From contig NZ_AP022561.1 of the NCBI RefSeq assembly GCF_010726245.1, positions 496,001 through 560,000 on the forward strand: a stretch of 64,000 nt of DNA, in the 5' to 3' direction. The stretch's first letter is position 1. The number at the start of each line of letters is the position of its first letter. A program made the position numbers and the translations under genes. The notes below the pieces were generated by a model. It saw nothing but the letters and a program-made list of their open reading frames with translations, ran no database searches and had not been told where the DNA came from. Positions 48,405 to 57,677 of the stretch are shown one piece after another. This DNA comes from Mycolicibacterium aichiense. GTDB taxonomy: Bacteria > Actinomycetota > Actinomycetes > Mycobacteriales > Mycobacteriaceae.

Positions 48405-49571
48405 CTACTGGCTGCTCAGCCATGGTCCCAGCCGGCGCAGCGCCTCGTCGATGTCGCTCGACGGCCCGGCGAATGACAACCGGACGTACGACCCGCCGCG
48501 CACGGTGTCGAAGTCGACCCCCGGCGCGATCGCTAATCCGGTGTCAGCCAAGAGCTTTTCGCAGAACCGCAACGAGTCCGAGGTGTAGTCCGAGACGTCG
48601 GCGTACACGTAGAACGCCCCGTCGGTCGGGGCCAGCCGGTTCAGGCCGATGTCGCGCAGTCCGGTCAGCAGCTTCTCCCGGTTGGCGCCGTAGTGGTGTA
48701 GATGGCCTTCCGCTTCGGTGATGGCCTCCGGCGTGAACGCGGCCACCGCCGCATACTGCGGCAGCACCGGCGGACAGATCGTGAAATTGCCGGTCAGGCA
48801 GTCCACCGCCCGGCGCAACGCCGGCGGCACCAGTAGCCAGCCCAGCCGCCAGCCCGTCATCGCGAAGTACTTCGAAAAGCTGTTCGCCACAACGGCATTG
48901 CGCGAGGTCTGCCACGCACATGACGTTTCCGGGGCGCCGGGGTAGAGCAGCCCGTGGTACACCTCATCGCTGATCAGCCGGGCCCCGGTCTGGTCGCACC
49001 AGCTGGCGATCGCCGCGAGTTCCTCGGGCGGGATCACGGTGCCGGTCGGGTTGGCCGGGCTGGCGACGATCACACCCTGCACCGGCGGGTCCAGCTCGGC
49101 CAGCATCTGCACCGTCGGCTGGAACCGCGTCTGGGGCCCGCACGGGATCTCCACCACCTCGCATCCCAGAGCGGACAGGATGTTGCGGTAGCAGGGATAA
49201 CCGGGGCTGGCGATCGCGACGCGGTCGCCGGCGTCGAAGCATGCCAGGAATGCCAGCAGGAATCCGCCGGAGGATCCGGTGGTGACCACCACGTCGTCGG
49301 CGCTGACGTCCACGCCGTACCGGTCGGCGTAGGACCCGGCAATCGCCTGCCGTAGCTCCGGGATGCCCAAAGCGACGGTGTAGCCCAACTGGTTGGCCTC
49401 CAGAGCCGCCGCCGCGGCTGCCCGCACCGGTTCCGGAGCGCCGACGCTGGGTTGGCCCGCCGACAGGTTCACCAGATCACCGTGGGTGCGCTGGCGTTCG
49501 GCGGCGGCCAGCCACACGTCCATCACATAGAACGGCGGGATTCCGGCCCGCAACGCCACGTGGTCGTTCAC
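48405..49571 (-). CDS. aspB: Class I/II PLP aminotransferase (AspB type)
   Basis: 388 residues from GTG (complement of 49569-49571), the length of M. tuberculosis AspB; a GTG nine bases earlier in a GTGA overlap with the patatin gene is an alternative. The PLP lysine lies in NSFSKYFAMTGWRLGW, with ASPANPTGTV and SDEVYHGL in the fold-type I core. It is the last gene of the fadD3-fadE31-32-33 operon. Its link to steroid breakdown is by position only. Confidence 0.9.
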   Translation of the reverse strand: MNDHVALRAGIPPFYVMDVWLAAAERQRTHGDLVNLSAGQPSVGAPEPVRAAAAAALEANQLGYTVALGIPELRQAIAGSYADRYGVDVSADDVVVTTGSSGGFLLAFLACFDAGDRVAIASPGYPCYRNILSALGCEVVEIPCGPQTRFQPTVQMLAELDPPVQGVIVASPANPTGTVIPPEELAAIASWCDQTGARLISDEVYHGLLYPGAPETSCAWQTSRNAVVANSFSKYFAMTGWRLGWLLVPPALRRAVDCLTGNFTICPPVLPQYAAVAAFTPEAITEAEGHLHHYGANREKLLTGLRDIGLNRLAPTDGAFYVYADVSDYTSDSLRFCEKLLADTGLAIAPGVDFDTVRGGSYVRLSFAGPSSDIDEALRRLGPWLSSQ

Positions 49572-49576
49572 CGGAC

Positions 49577-50461
49577 TCACGCTAGAGCACCTTTCTCCGG
49601 CGGGCGCTGACGGTACAGCCCGGGTCCGTCGACGTTGAGCTCGTCGAGGAACTGACGCGCCGCGAGGTACGCGTCCTCGATCAGCTCGGCCGTGTGGGTG
49701 AAGTCCAGCGGCGAGACCAGCCGCGGCGCGGGTCCGGGCAGGTACACCACCGGGATGTTCTCGGCTACCAGCGTCGCCTCGGACACCGACTGTGAATGCA
49801 TGGTCACCAGAGCGGTGTATAGCAGGATGTCGGCGATGGTGTCGGTGGAGCGCGGCAGCTGACCAGGGAAGAAACAGTCCAGCACCACAAGCGAGCGGGC
49901 GCCCATCGCGACGGCCTGGCGCATCGGGACGTTGGCCACCACGCCGCCGTCGTATAGCCGCATTCCGTCGTGGTCGACGGGCGGATAGATGCCGGGTATG
50001 GCGGAGCTGGCCAGCAGCGCGGGCAGCAGCGGGCCCTGCCGGAGCACATGGGGCTGCGCGGTCGCGACATCGACGGCGACGGCCGCGAACGGCAGGACGA
50101 GATCGGCGAAATCCGTGGTAGGGCCGAGGAAGTCGGCGATGACGGCTGCCAGCCCGGTGTTGGGGAACAGGTGGGTCTTGACCCGTTGCAACAGCAACGC
50201 CTGGGCGATCAGGCCGCCGGGAAACACTTCCTCCCGGGTCATCCGCGCCCACGCGTGGGACAACCGGTTGGCGGCCCCGACCGGGTCCGACGCCAGCACC
50301 GCCCCGTTGATCGATCCGACGGAGGTGCCGGCCACCAGGTCGGGACCCAGGTCTCGCTCGCTCAGCGCCTGCAGCATGCCGACCTGTACCGCACCCAGGC
50401 TGCCGCCCCCGCCGAGGACGTAGCCGATCGGATGGGGCAGGTTGACCGCGGTGAACTTCAC
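49577..50461 (-). CDS. Patatin-like phospholipase
   Basis: 294 residues from GTG (complement of 50459-50461). The oxyanion loop GGGGSLGAVQ is at residues 17-26, the nucleophile Ser47 in GTSVGS, and the catalytic Asp in LYDGGVVAN. It lies between fadE33 and aspB on the same strand with short gaps, an arrangement not remembered from M. tuberculosis. It may release fatty acids or act on a CoA ester intermediate. Confidence 0.88.
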   Translation of the reverse strand: MKFTAVNLPHPIGYVLGGGGSLGAVQVGMLQALSERDLGPDLVAGTSVGSINGAVLASDPVGAANRLSHAWARMTREEVFPGGLIAQALLLQRVKTHLFPNTGLAAVIADFLGPTTDFADLVLPFAAVAVDVATAQPHVLRQGPLLPALLASSAIPGIYPPVDHDGMRLYDGGVVANVPMRQAVAMGARSLVVLDCFFPGQLPRSTDTIADILLYTALVTMHSQSVSEATLVAENIPVVYLPGPAPRLVSPLDFTHTAELIEDAYLAARQFLDELNVDGPGLYRQRPPEKGALA

Positions 50462-50471
50462 CGAAGTCAGG

Positions 50472-51419
50472 CTAGAACACCTGTGATTCGAGCTGGCGTA
50501 CTTGGTCCGACACCGGACCGAGCAGCTGGGCGCTGCCGTGCGCACGCTTGAAGTACAGCTGGATGTCGTGCTCCCAGGTGATCGCGATTCCGCCGTGCAG
50601 TTGGATCGCTTCACCGGCCACCTTGGTGAGCGCCTCGGTGGCGGCCAGGCGGGCCAGCGCTGCCGATGTCGGCGACGGTGCGGCAATGGCGTCGTCGACG
50701 ACGGCACGGGCGGACTGCACGGCGACGTACAGATCGGCCATCCGGTGTTTGAGCGCCTGGAAGCTGCCGATGGGCCTGCCGAATTGCACGCGTTCCTTGG
50801 TGTAGTCGACGGTGAGCTCCAGGCAGCGGGTGGCCGCGCCGATCTGCTCGGCCGCCAGCAGGATCGACGCGGTGTCGGCCAGGCCGGGATCGGTGCCAAT
50901 TGCGGTGGCGGATCCGGCGGACAGGCGCGCCAGCCGGCGAGTCGGATCCATGGTCTGCACCGGTTCGGCGGTGACGTCACTCCACCGGGTCAGTGAGCCG
51001 CCCTCGACGCCGACCACCACATCGGCGATGTCACCGTTGACCACGTAGCCGGGATCGAACACCACGGCGCCGATGGACTCACCCGCAGCGAGCTGTTCGA
51101 GTGCGTCGGTGTCGGGCTCGTCCGCGGCGAGCAGGGCCAGTTCGGCCAGCGTCGTTCCGAACAGCGGCGTCGGGACCAGGCCGCGACCCAGCTCCTCGAG
51201 AACTGCTGCAGCATCAGCCAATTCCCCGCCGGCACCGCCGAGTTCCTCGGGCACCACCAGGGCGGCGACGCCGACCTGTTCGCACAGCTTGGACCATAAC
51301 GACGCGTCGTAGCCGCGATCTGACTCCATCGCCTCGCGCACTGCGGCGGGTGACGCGTGCTTGTCGATCAGCGCGGCGACGGTCTCGCGCAGCATCTGCC
51401 GTTCTTCGGTGGATGTCAT
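50472..51419 (-). CDS. fadE33: Acyl-CoA dehydrogenase FadE33-type
   Basis: 315 residues from ATG (complement of 51417-51419), overlapping fadE32 by four bases. Shorter than typical acyl-CoA dehydrogenases, as known for heteromeric steroid FadEs. The C-terminal part has ERVQFGRPIGSFQALKHRMA and LHGGIAITWEHDIQLYFKRA. It probably pairs with FadE31, which carries the missing elements. Confidence 0.88.
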   Translation of the reverse strand: MTSTEERQMLRETVAALIDKHASPAAVREAMESDRGYDASLWSKLCEQVGVAALVVPEELGGAGGELADAAAVLEELGRGLVPTPLFGTTLAELALLAADEPDTDALEQLAAGESIGAVVFDPGYVVNGDIADVVVGVEGGSLTRWSDVTAEPVQTMDPTRRLARLSAGSATAIGTDPGLADTASILLAAEQIGAATRCLELTVDYTKERVQFGRPIGSFQALKHRMADLYVAVQSARAVVDDAIAAPSPTSAALARLAATEALTKVAGEAIQLHGGIAITWEHDIQLYFKRAHGSAQLLGPVSDQVRQLESQVF

Positions 51420-52369
51420 GCCAGCGCCTCCAGCACTCGACGACGATGGCTGCTCGGATCCCCCCACGCCGAGTGCAGCGCCTGGACCCGCAGCAGCCAC
51501 AGCGACAGGTCGTGTTCGGAGGTGAAACCGATGGCGCCGTGGGTCTGTAGCGATGCCCGTGCCGACAGCAGCGCGGCGTCCGAGGCCGCCGCCTTTGCTG
51601 CACTGACATCGCGTGCGGTGTCCGGGGATCCGTCGGCCAGCGACAGCGCCGCTCCATAGACCAGGGGCCGGGCCAGCTCCACCGCGATGTGCACGTCGGC
51701 GAGCTTGTGCTTGATCGCCTGGTAGCTGCCGATGATGCGGCCGAACTGGCTGCGCTGCTTGGCGTATTCGACAGACATGTCCAACATCGCCTGCGCGGCG
51801 CCGACCAGTTGTGCGGCGGTCGCCAGCGCCCCGTACTCAAAGGCCCGTGCCACATCGGCGTCGCGGGCTTCTGCGGCGGTCACGTCGAACAGCGTGCGGC
51901 TGGGGTCGACGGAGGAGTGCGCGTCGCCGACGGTCGCATCGCTCACGGATCCGTCCTGCGCCAGCAGGGTCAGCCCGGCGAAGTCGGCGTTGACCGCGCG
52001 GGGCACCGACGGCGGCAATGCCACCGTGGCGATCAGTTCACCGGCCGCCAAGGCGGCCGAGCGGTCGTCATCCACGAGCAGAACAGGCGCCACCGCAATG
52101 GATTCGGTGACGGGTCCGGGAACGTTCCAGCGGCCGAGGCGTTCCAGGGCGACCACCAGGTCGACGGGATGCGCTTCGATACCGTCGTACTTCTCGGCAA
52201 CGGCCAGGGCGGTCACGCCGAGGTCGGTCAGCGCCGACCACACCTTGCGGGCGGGTGCGGTGTCGCCTTGCGCCCATGCCCGGACCGCGCCGGGCACATC
52301 GGCGGCACCGAGCGCGGCGTCGATACTGGCGGCGAAATCCCGCTGCTGTTCGTCGAGTGCGAATTTCAT
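51416..52369 (-). CDS. fadE32: Acyl-CoA dehydrogenase FadE32-type
   Basis: 317 residues from ATG (complement of 52367-52369), with ATGA overlaps at both ends. The N-terminal KFALDEQQRDFAASIDAAL, the middle QRSQFGRIIGSYQAIKHKLA and the THGAIGFTSEHDLSLWL segments are visible. Like FadE33 it is short and probably forms heterotetramers with FadE31. Role in C/D-ring catabolism by context. Confidence 0.88.
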   Translation of the reverse strand: MKFALDEQQRDFAASIDAALGAADVPGAVRAWAQGDTAPARKVWSALTDLGVTALAVAEKYDGIEAHPVDLVVALERLGRWNVPGPVTESIAVAPVLLVDDDRSAALAAGELIATVALPPSVPRAVNADFAGLTLLAQDGSVSDATVGDAHSSVDPSRTLFDVTAAEARDADVARAFEYGALATAAQLVGAAQAMLDMSVEYAKQRSQFGRIIGSYQAIKHKLADVHIAVELARPLVYGAALSLADGSPDTARDVSAAKAAASDAALLSARASLQTHGAIGFTSEHDLSLWLLRVQALHSAWGDPSSHRRRVLEALA

Positions 52370-53520
52370 TTCTTCGCTCCTGCGCTCGCTGAGCTTTCTC
52401 GGGGCAGCCCGAGCAGGCGCTCGGCGATGATGTTGCGCTGAATCTCGTTGGTCCCGGCGTAGATCGGACCGCCCAACGCGAACAGCAGGCCTTCGGTCCA
52501 GGAGTCGGTCAGCTCGGCGTCGGCGCCGCGGAGTTCCAACGCCGTCTGGTGCAGTGCGACGTCGAGATCCGACCAGAACACCTTGGTCACCGACGACTCG
52601 GCGCCCAGTTCGCCGCCGGCGGCGACCCGGGTCACGGTGCCGAATGTGTGTAACCGGTAGGCCTGCGCCTTGATCCAGGCATCGGCTACCCGGTCGGCGA
52701 TCGCCGGGTCGGCACCACGGCGGTGCCATTCCGACACCAGACGCTCGGCCGGTGCGAGGAATCGAGCCGGGCTGCGCAGTGACATACCGCGCTCGTTGCT
52801 CGACGTGCTCATCGCGGCCCGCCAGCCGTCGTGCACGGCGCCGATGACGTCGGCGTCGGGCACGAATACGTTGTCGCAGAACACTTCTCCGAAGCCAGTG
52901 TCACCGCCGAGCTGCGCGATCGGGCGCACTGTCACACCCTCGGCCCTCAGGTCGAACATGAAGTAGGTCAATCCCTTGTGCCGTTCGGCGCTCGGATCGG
53001 ACCGGAACAGGCCGAAGGCGCGGTCACCGAACGGTGCGCGGCTGCTCCAAATCTTCTGGCCGTTGAGCAGCCAGCCGCCGTCGGTCTGGGTGGCCGTGGA
53101 CCGCAGCGACGCCAGGTCGCTCCCGGACTCCGGCTCCGACCAGGCCTGCGCCCAGATCTCCTCGCCGCTGGCCATTTTCGGCAGGATACGGTCCAGTTGT
53201 TCCTCGGTTCCGTGCGCGAACAGGGTGGGTCCCAGCATCGAGGTGCCGTTGGCGCTCGCGCGACCCGGCGCGCCGGCCCGGAAGTACTCCTCCTCGTAAG
53301 CCACCCATTGCAGCAGGGTTGCGTCGCGGCCACCGTACTTCTCCGGCCAGGTCACCACCGACAGCCCGGCGTCGAACAGGATTCGGTCCCAGCGGCGGTG
53401 CTGTTCGAACCCTTCGGCATTGTCGTAGGACTTCGTCGGGAACGAATCCTTGTTGGCCGCCAGGAAGTTCCGCACCTCGGTGCGGAACTCTTCGGTCGCG
53501 TCGTCGTAGCGTAGATCCAT
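52366..53520 (-). CDS. fadE31: Acyl-CoA dehydrogenase FadE31-type
   Basis: 384 residues from ATG (complement of 53518-53520), overlapping the fadD3 stop by one base. It has the full dehydrogenase layout: AQAWSEPESGSDLASLRSTA, NGQKIWSSRAPFGDRAFGLF and GTNEIQRNIIAERLLGLPRE at the C terminus. Together with FadE32 and FadE33 it is a member of the KstR2 regulon in mycobacteria. Confidence 0.9.
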   Translation of the reverse strand: MDLRYDDATEEFRTEVRNFLAANKDSFPTKSYDNAEGFEQHRRWDRILFDAGLSVVTWPEKYGGRDATLLQWVAYEEEYFRAGAPGRASANGTSMLGPTLFAHGTEEQLDRILPKMASGEEIWAQAWSEPESGSDLASLRSTATQTDGGWLLNGQKIWSSRAPFGDRAFGLFRSDPSAERHKGLTYFMFDLRAEGVTVRPIAQLGGDTGFGEVFCDNVFVPDADVIGAVHDGWRAAMSTSSNERGMSLRSPARFLAPAERLVSEWHRRGADPAIADRVADAWIKAQAYRLHTFGTVTRVAAGGELGAESSVTKVFWSDLDVALHQTALELRGADAELTDSWTEGLLFALGGPIYAGTNEIQRNIIAERLLGLPRESSASAGAKK

Positions 53521-55061
53521 CAAACCATCTCTCGCAGTGTGGGTTTGACCACTTTTCCGCCGGGGTTTCGTGGTAGTGCCTCCACGAATACCACCGAGCG
53601 CGGGGTCTTGAAATTGGCCAGGTGCTTGCGGGTGTAATCGATCACGGCCTGCTCGTCGAGGTCGCTGCCGGGCCGGCGCACGATGAACGCCCGCCCGACC
53701 TCACCGAGGCGTTCGTCGGGCACGCCGATCACGGCGGCGTCGGCGACTCCCTCCAGCCGGGCCAGAACCTGCTCGATCTCGGCGGGGTAGACGTTGAAAC
53801 CGCCGCAGATGTACATGTCCTTGAGCCGGTCGGTGATGCGCAGATTCCCGGCCTCGTCGACGGTGCCGACGTCCCCGGTGTGCAGCCAGCCATCACTGTC
53901 GATCGCCGCCGCCGTCGCCGCCGGATCGTCGAGATAGCCCAGCATCACATTGGGTCCGCGCAGCAGCACCTCACCGGCTCCGGTCTCGGAATCCGGGGAG
54001 TCGATGCGCAGTTCGAAATCCGCGATCGGCCGTCCGCAGGTGGTCGCGACTGTGACGGCGTCGTCGTCGGCGCGGCACATCGTGCCGAAGCCGTTGGCCT
54101 CGGTCAGCCCGTACGCGGTGAGCACGATGTCGAAGTCCAGCTCGGCCTGCATGCGTTCGATCAGCACGACCGGCACTGTCGCCGCGCCGGTCACCGCGAA
54201 CCGCAGTGAGCTCAGGTCGTACTGGGTGCGATTCGGGTGATCCAGCAGGGTCTGGAAGATGGTCGGCGGCCCGGGGACCACGGTGATGCGCTTCTCGGCG
54301 ATCACCCGCATGGCCTGCTCGGGGTCGAACGTCAGCTGAGGGATCAGGGTCGCCCCGGTCTGCAGGCAGGCCAGGATGCCGGCCTTGTAGCCGAAGTTGT
54401 GGAAGAACGGGTTGATGCACAGGTAGCGGTCGGCGCTGGTGAGCTGGCCGCACTCGGCCCATGCCGCGGGCGCGGCCAGTGACTGCCGGTGCGCGCAGAG
54501 CACACCTTTGCTGCGGCCGGTGGTGCCCGAGGTGAACAGCACGTCGGACGGATCATCGGGACGCACCGCGGCGGCGCGCGCTTCGACCTCCGACAGCGGC
54601 ACCTGCGGGCCGGCGAGGAACTCGTCCCAGGTGCCGTCCGCCTCGTCGATCGGGATGCGCACGATGTGCCGGAGATCGGGTAGCGCGGCCCGGTCGAGAT
54701 CGCCGACCCGGTCGGCGCCCAGGAACCGGCCCATGCCGAACAGCAGCGGCGCGTGCGTCCTGGCCAAGATGTCAGAGGCCTCGTCGGCGGTATAACGCGT
54801 GTTCAGGGGCACCATCACCGCACCGGCGTACTGCGTGGCCAGACAAGCGATCACCCAGTGCCAGGTGTTCGGTGACCAGATGGCGATCTTGTCGCCGGGT
54901 TGCACGCCCAGCCCGATGATCGCGGCGGCCGCCCGGCGGACCTCGTCGCGGAGCTCGGCGAAAGTGAACGTGCGGTCGTCGGTGACCAGTGCGTCGTGGT
55001 CGGCGAAATCGAGTGCCATCCGGTCCAGCACCGCGGGTGTGGTGCGCGGGGCGCTCGTCAT
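53520..55061 (-). CDS. fadD3: HIP-CoA synthetase FadD3
   Basis: Activates the C/D-ring steroid propionate HIP to HIP-CoA, the inducer of the KstR2 regulon. 513 residues. The adenylate-forming motifs are LFTSGTTGRSKGVLCAH (A3), YGLTEANGFG (A5), GWLHTGDVG (A7) and RLKDMYICGGFNVYPAEIE (A8); the catalytic Lys lies in PRNPGGKVVKPTL. It is the first gene of a leftward operon starting 50 bases from the KstR2 box. Confidence 0.94.
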   Translation of the reverse strand: MTSAPRTTPAVLDRMALDFADHDALVTDDRTFTFAELRDEVRRAAAAIIGLGVQPGDKIAIWSPNTWHWVIACLATQYAGAVMVPLNTRYTADEASDILARTHAPLLFGMGRFLGADRVGDLDRAALPDLRHIVRIPIDEADGTWDEFLAGPQVPLSEVEARAAAVRPDDPSDVLFTSGTTGRSKGVLCAHRQSLAAPAAWAECGQLTSADRYLCINPFFHNFGYKAGILACLQTGATLIPQLTFDPEQAMRVIAEKRITVVPGPPTIFQTLLDHPNRTQYDLSSLRFAVTGAATVPVVLIERMQAELDFDIVLTAYGLTEANGFGTMCRADDDAVTVATTCGRPIADFELRIDSPDSETGAGEVLLRGPNVMLGYLDDPAATAAAIDSDGWLHTGDVGTVDEAGNLRITDRLKDMYICGGFNVYPAEIEQVLARLEGVADAAVIGVPDERLGEVGRAFIVRRPGSDLDEQAVIDYTRKHLANFKTPRSVVFVEALPRNPGGKVVKPTLREMV

Positions 55062-55110
55062 CGAGACTCCTCAAGGCTTGATACCCGGTGCATCGGTCCC
55101 GGGCTAACAA

Positions 55111-55124
55111 AGCAAGTGCTTGGT
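55111..55124. promoter_or_regulatory. KstR2 operator
   Basis: AGCAAGTGCTTGGT matches the KstR2 consensus AnCAAGnnCTTGnT at every fixed position. It lies between fadD3 (50 bases) and fadE30 (17 bases), so it should control both directions. A near-palindrome GTAGG-TTAG-CCTAC (55123-55136) follows immediately. Confidence 0.9.
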
Positions 55125-55140
55125 AGGTTAGCCTACAAGG

Positions 55141-56289
55141 GTGATCACGGTCGAGGAGTTCCGGGCGGAGGTCCGCGAGTGGCTGGCCGACAATCTGGTC
55201 GGTGAATACGCCGCGCTCAAAGGCCTCGGCGGCCCGGGTCGCGAGCATGAAGCCTTCGAGGAGCGGCTGGCCTGGAACCAGCACCTGGCAGCTGCGGGCC
55301 TGACCTGCCTGGGCTGGCCGGTCGAGCACGGTGGGCGCGGCCTGTCGGTCGCCCACCGGGTGGCGTTCTACGAGGAGTACGCCAAGGCTGACGCCCCGGA
55401 CAAGGTCAACCACCTCGGCGAGGAACTGCTCGGGCCCACCCTGATCGCCTTCGGCACCCCCGAGCAGCAGCAGCGGTTCCTGCCGCGGATTCTTGACGTC
55501 ACCGAGTTGTGGTCGCAGGGCTACTCCGAACCCGGCGCCGGCAGCGATTTGGCCAACGTCTCCACCTCGGCCGTTCTCGACGGTGACCAATGGATCATCA
55601 ACGGGCAGAAAGTGTGGACCTCGCTGGCGCACTGGGCGCAGTGGTGCTTCGTGGTCGTTCGCACGGAAAAGGGCTCCAAGCGGCACGCCGGCCTGTCCTT
55701 CCTGCTGGTGCCGCTCGATCAGCCGGGCGTGGAGATCCGCCCGATCATTCAGCTGACCGGCGACTCGGAGTTCAACGAGGTCTTCTTCACCGACGCCCGC
55801 ACCGACGCGGACCTGGTGGTCGGCGAGCCGGGCGACGGCTGGCGGGTGGCGATGGGATTGCTGACTTTCGAGCGCGGGGTGTCCACTCTCGGACAGCAGA
55901 TCCGTTATGCCCGTGAGCTTTCCGGTGTCGCCGAGCTGGCCAAGTCCAATGGTGCGATCGATGATCCGCTGATCCGCGAGCGGCTCACCCGGTCGTGGGC
56001 GGGGCTGCAGACCATGCGCTCTTACGCCTTGGCAACCATGGACGTGGAGCAGCCAGGCATGGACAACGTGTCGAAGCTGTTGTGGGCGAACTGGCATCGC
56101 GACCTCGGCGAGCTGGCGATGGACATCAAGGGCCGCTCCGGGCTGCTCCTGGACGGCGGCGAGTTCGACGAGTGGCAGCGGCTGTTCCTGTTCTCCCGGT
56201 CGGACACCATCTATGGCGGGTCCAACGAGATCCAGCGCAACATCATCGCCGAGCGGGTACTCGGCCTACCTCGAGAGGCGAAGGGCTAG
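55141..56289 (+). CDS. fadE30: Acyl-CoA dehydrogenase FadE30
   Basis: 382 residues from GTG 55141. The FAD and substrate motifs are QGYSEPGAGSDLANVS, NGQKVWTSLAHWAQWCF and GSNEIQRNIIAERVLGLPRE. In mycobacteria FadE30 oxidises a HIP-derived CoA thioester. The start lies very close to the KstR2 box, implying a short leader. Its stop overlaps the ipdF start by one base. Confidence 0.92.
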   Translation: MITVEEFRAEVREWLADNLVGEYAALKGLGGPGREHEAFEERLAWNQHLAAAGLTCLGWPVEHGGRGLSVAHRVAFYEEYAKADAPDKVNHLGEELLGPTLIAFGTPEQQQRFLPRILDVTELWSQGYSEPGAGSDLANVSTSAVLDGDQWIINGQKVWTSLAHWAQWCFVVVRTEKGSKRHAGLSFLLVPLDQPGVEIRPIIQLTGDSEFNEVFFTDARTDADLVVGEPGDGWRVAMGLLTFERGVSTLGQQIRYARELSGVAELAKSNGAIDDPLIRERLTRSWAGLQTMRSYALATMDVEQPGMDNVSKLLWANWHRDLGELAMDIKGRSGLLLDGGEFDEWQRLFLFSRSDTIYGGSNEIQRNIIAERVLGLPREAKG

Positions 56290-57080
56290 TGGCGTCATTG
56301 TCGGAGGTGCCCGAGGAAATCGCGGGCCACGGTCTGCTGACCGGGAAGGTCGTCGTCGTGACGGCGGCGGCGGGAACCGGTATCGGATCGTCGACGGCGC
56401 GGCGCGCGCTGCTCGAAGGTGCCGACGTCGTCGTCTCCGATCACCACGAACGCCGGCTCGGTGAAACCCGGGACCAGTTGGCCGAATTGGGGTTGGGCCG
56501 GGTCGAGGCGGTGGTGTGCGATGTCACGTCCACCGCCCAGGTCGATGCGCTGATCTCGTCCACCACCGCGCGAATGGGCCGCCTCGACGTGCTGGTGAAC
56601 AACGCCGGGCTCGGCGCTGAGACTCCCGTCATCGACGTGACGGACGAGGAATGGGACCGCGTCCTCAACGTGACGCTGACGTCGGTGATGCGGGCGACCC
56701 GCGCCGCGCTGCGGTACTTCCGCGATGCCGGTCACGGCGGAGTGATCGTCAACAATGCCAGCGTGCTCGGGTGGCGGGCGCAGCATTCGCAGTCGCACTA
56801 CGCCGCCGCCAAGGCCGGCGTGATGGCGCTGACCCGTTGCAGCGCAATCGAAGCCGTCGAATACGGGGTACGTATCAATGCCGTGTCGCCGAGCATCGCG
56901 CGACACAAGTTCCTGGAGAAGGTCAGCTCGGCCGACCTGCTCGATCGGCTGTCGGAGGGTGAGGCGTTCGGCCGCGCCGCGGAGCCGTGGGAGGTGGCGG
57001 CCACCATCGCGTTCCTTGCCAGTGACTACTCGAGTTACCTGACCGGCGAAGTCATTTCGGTTTCGAGCCAACGCGCGTGA
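56289..57080 (+). CDS. ipdF: Short-chain dehydrogenase IpdF
   Basis: 263 residues from GTG 56289. The cofactor-binding motif is TAAAGTGIG (residues 25-33), with VNNAGLGAET and the catalytic YAAAKAG. It corresponds to M. tuberculosis Rv3559c, an oxidoreductase of HIP-CoA breakdown. The stop overlaps the kstR2 GTG by four bases, tying the repressor to the operon it controls. Confidence 0.88.
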   Translation: MASLSEVPEEIAGHGLLTGKVVVVTAAAGTGIGSSTARRALLEGADVVVSDHHERRLGETRDQLAELGLGRVEAVVCDVTSTAQVDALISSTTARMGRLDVLVNNAGLGAETPVIDVTDEEWDRVLNVTLTSVMRATRAALRYFRDAGHGGVIVNNASVLGWRAQHSQSHYAAAKAGVMALTRCSAIEAVEYGVRINAVSPSIARHKFLEKVSSADLLDRLSEGEAFGRAAEPWEVAATIAFLASDYSSYLTGEVISVSSQRA

Positions 57081-57667
57081 CGGAGCAGCCGGTCAGTCGT
57101 CGCGACGAGCTTCTGGTGCTCGCCGCGACGATGTTCGCCGAGCGCGGCCTGCGTGCGACCACCGTGCGCGACATCGCTGACTCGGCGGGCATTCTGTCCG
57201 GCAGCCTCTATCACCACTTCAAGAGCAAGGAGCAGATGGTCGAGGAGGTCCTGCGCGACTTCCTGGACTGGCTGTTCGACCGTTATCAGCAGATCATCAC
57301 CACCGAGCCCAATCCGCTGGAGCGGCTCAAGGGCCTGTTCATGACGTCCTTCGAGGCGATCGAAGACCGGCACGCGCAGGTGGTGATCTACCAGGACGAG
57401 GCCAAGCGGCTGTCGTCGCTGCCGCAGTTCGATTTCGTCGAAGCTCGCAACAAAGAGCAGCGCAAGATGTGGCTCGACCTGCTCAACTCCGGCGTCGAGC
57501 AGGGCTACTTCCGGCCCGACATCGACGTCGACGTGGTCTACCGGTTCATCCGGGATACCACGTGGGTTTCCGTGCGTTGGTATCAACCGGGTGGCCCGCT
57601 GACGGCCGAAGAGGTTGGCCGCCAATACCTTTCCATCGTCCTCGGCGGAATAGCCGCCGCAAAGTAA
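57077..57667 (+). CDS. kstR2: TetR-family repressor KstR2
   Basis: 196 residues from GTG 57077. The helix-turn-helix is TVRDIADSAGILSGSLYHHF (residues 33-52). The C-terminal ligand domain includes DRYQQIITTEPNPLERL. KstR2 controls the C/D-ring genes and responds to HIP-CoA. It is inside the operon fadE30-ipdF-kstR2-fadA6, so it should autoregulate. Confidence 0.93.
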   Translation: MTEQPVSRRDELLVLAATMFAERGLRATTVRDIADSAGILSGSLYHHFKSKEQMVEEVLRDFLDWLFDRYQQIITTEPNPLERLKGLFMTSFEAIEDRHAQVVIYQDEAKRLSSLPQFDFVEARNKEQRKMWLDLLNSGVEQGYFRPDIDVDVVYRFIRDTTWVSVRWYQPGGPLTAEEVGRQYLSIVLGGIAAAK

Positions 57668-57677
57668 GGAGATCGAC

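Noticed and set aside
49581..50252. N-terminal extension of the aminotransferase frame to 50252
   Set aside because: The extension overlaps the patatin gene in another frame and is low-complexity Arg-rich; the family length supports the start near 49571.
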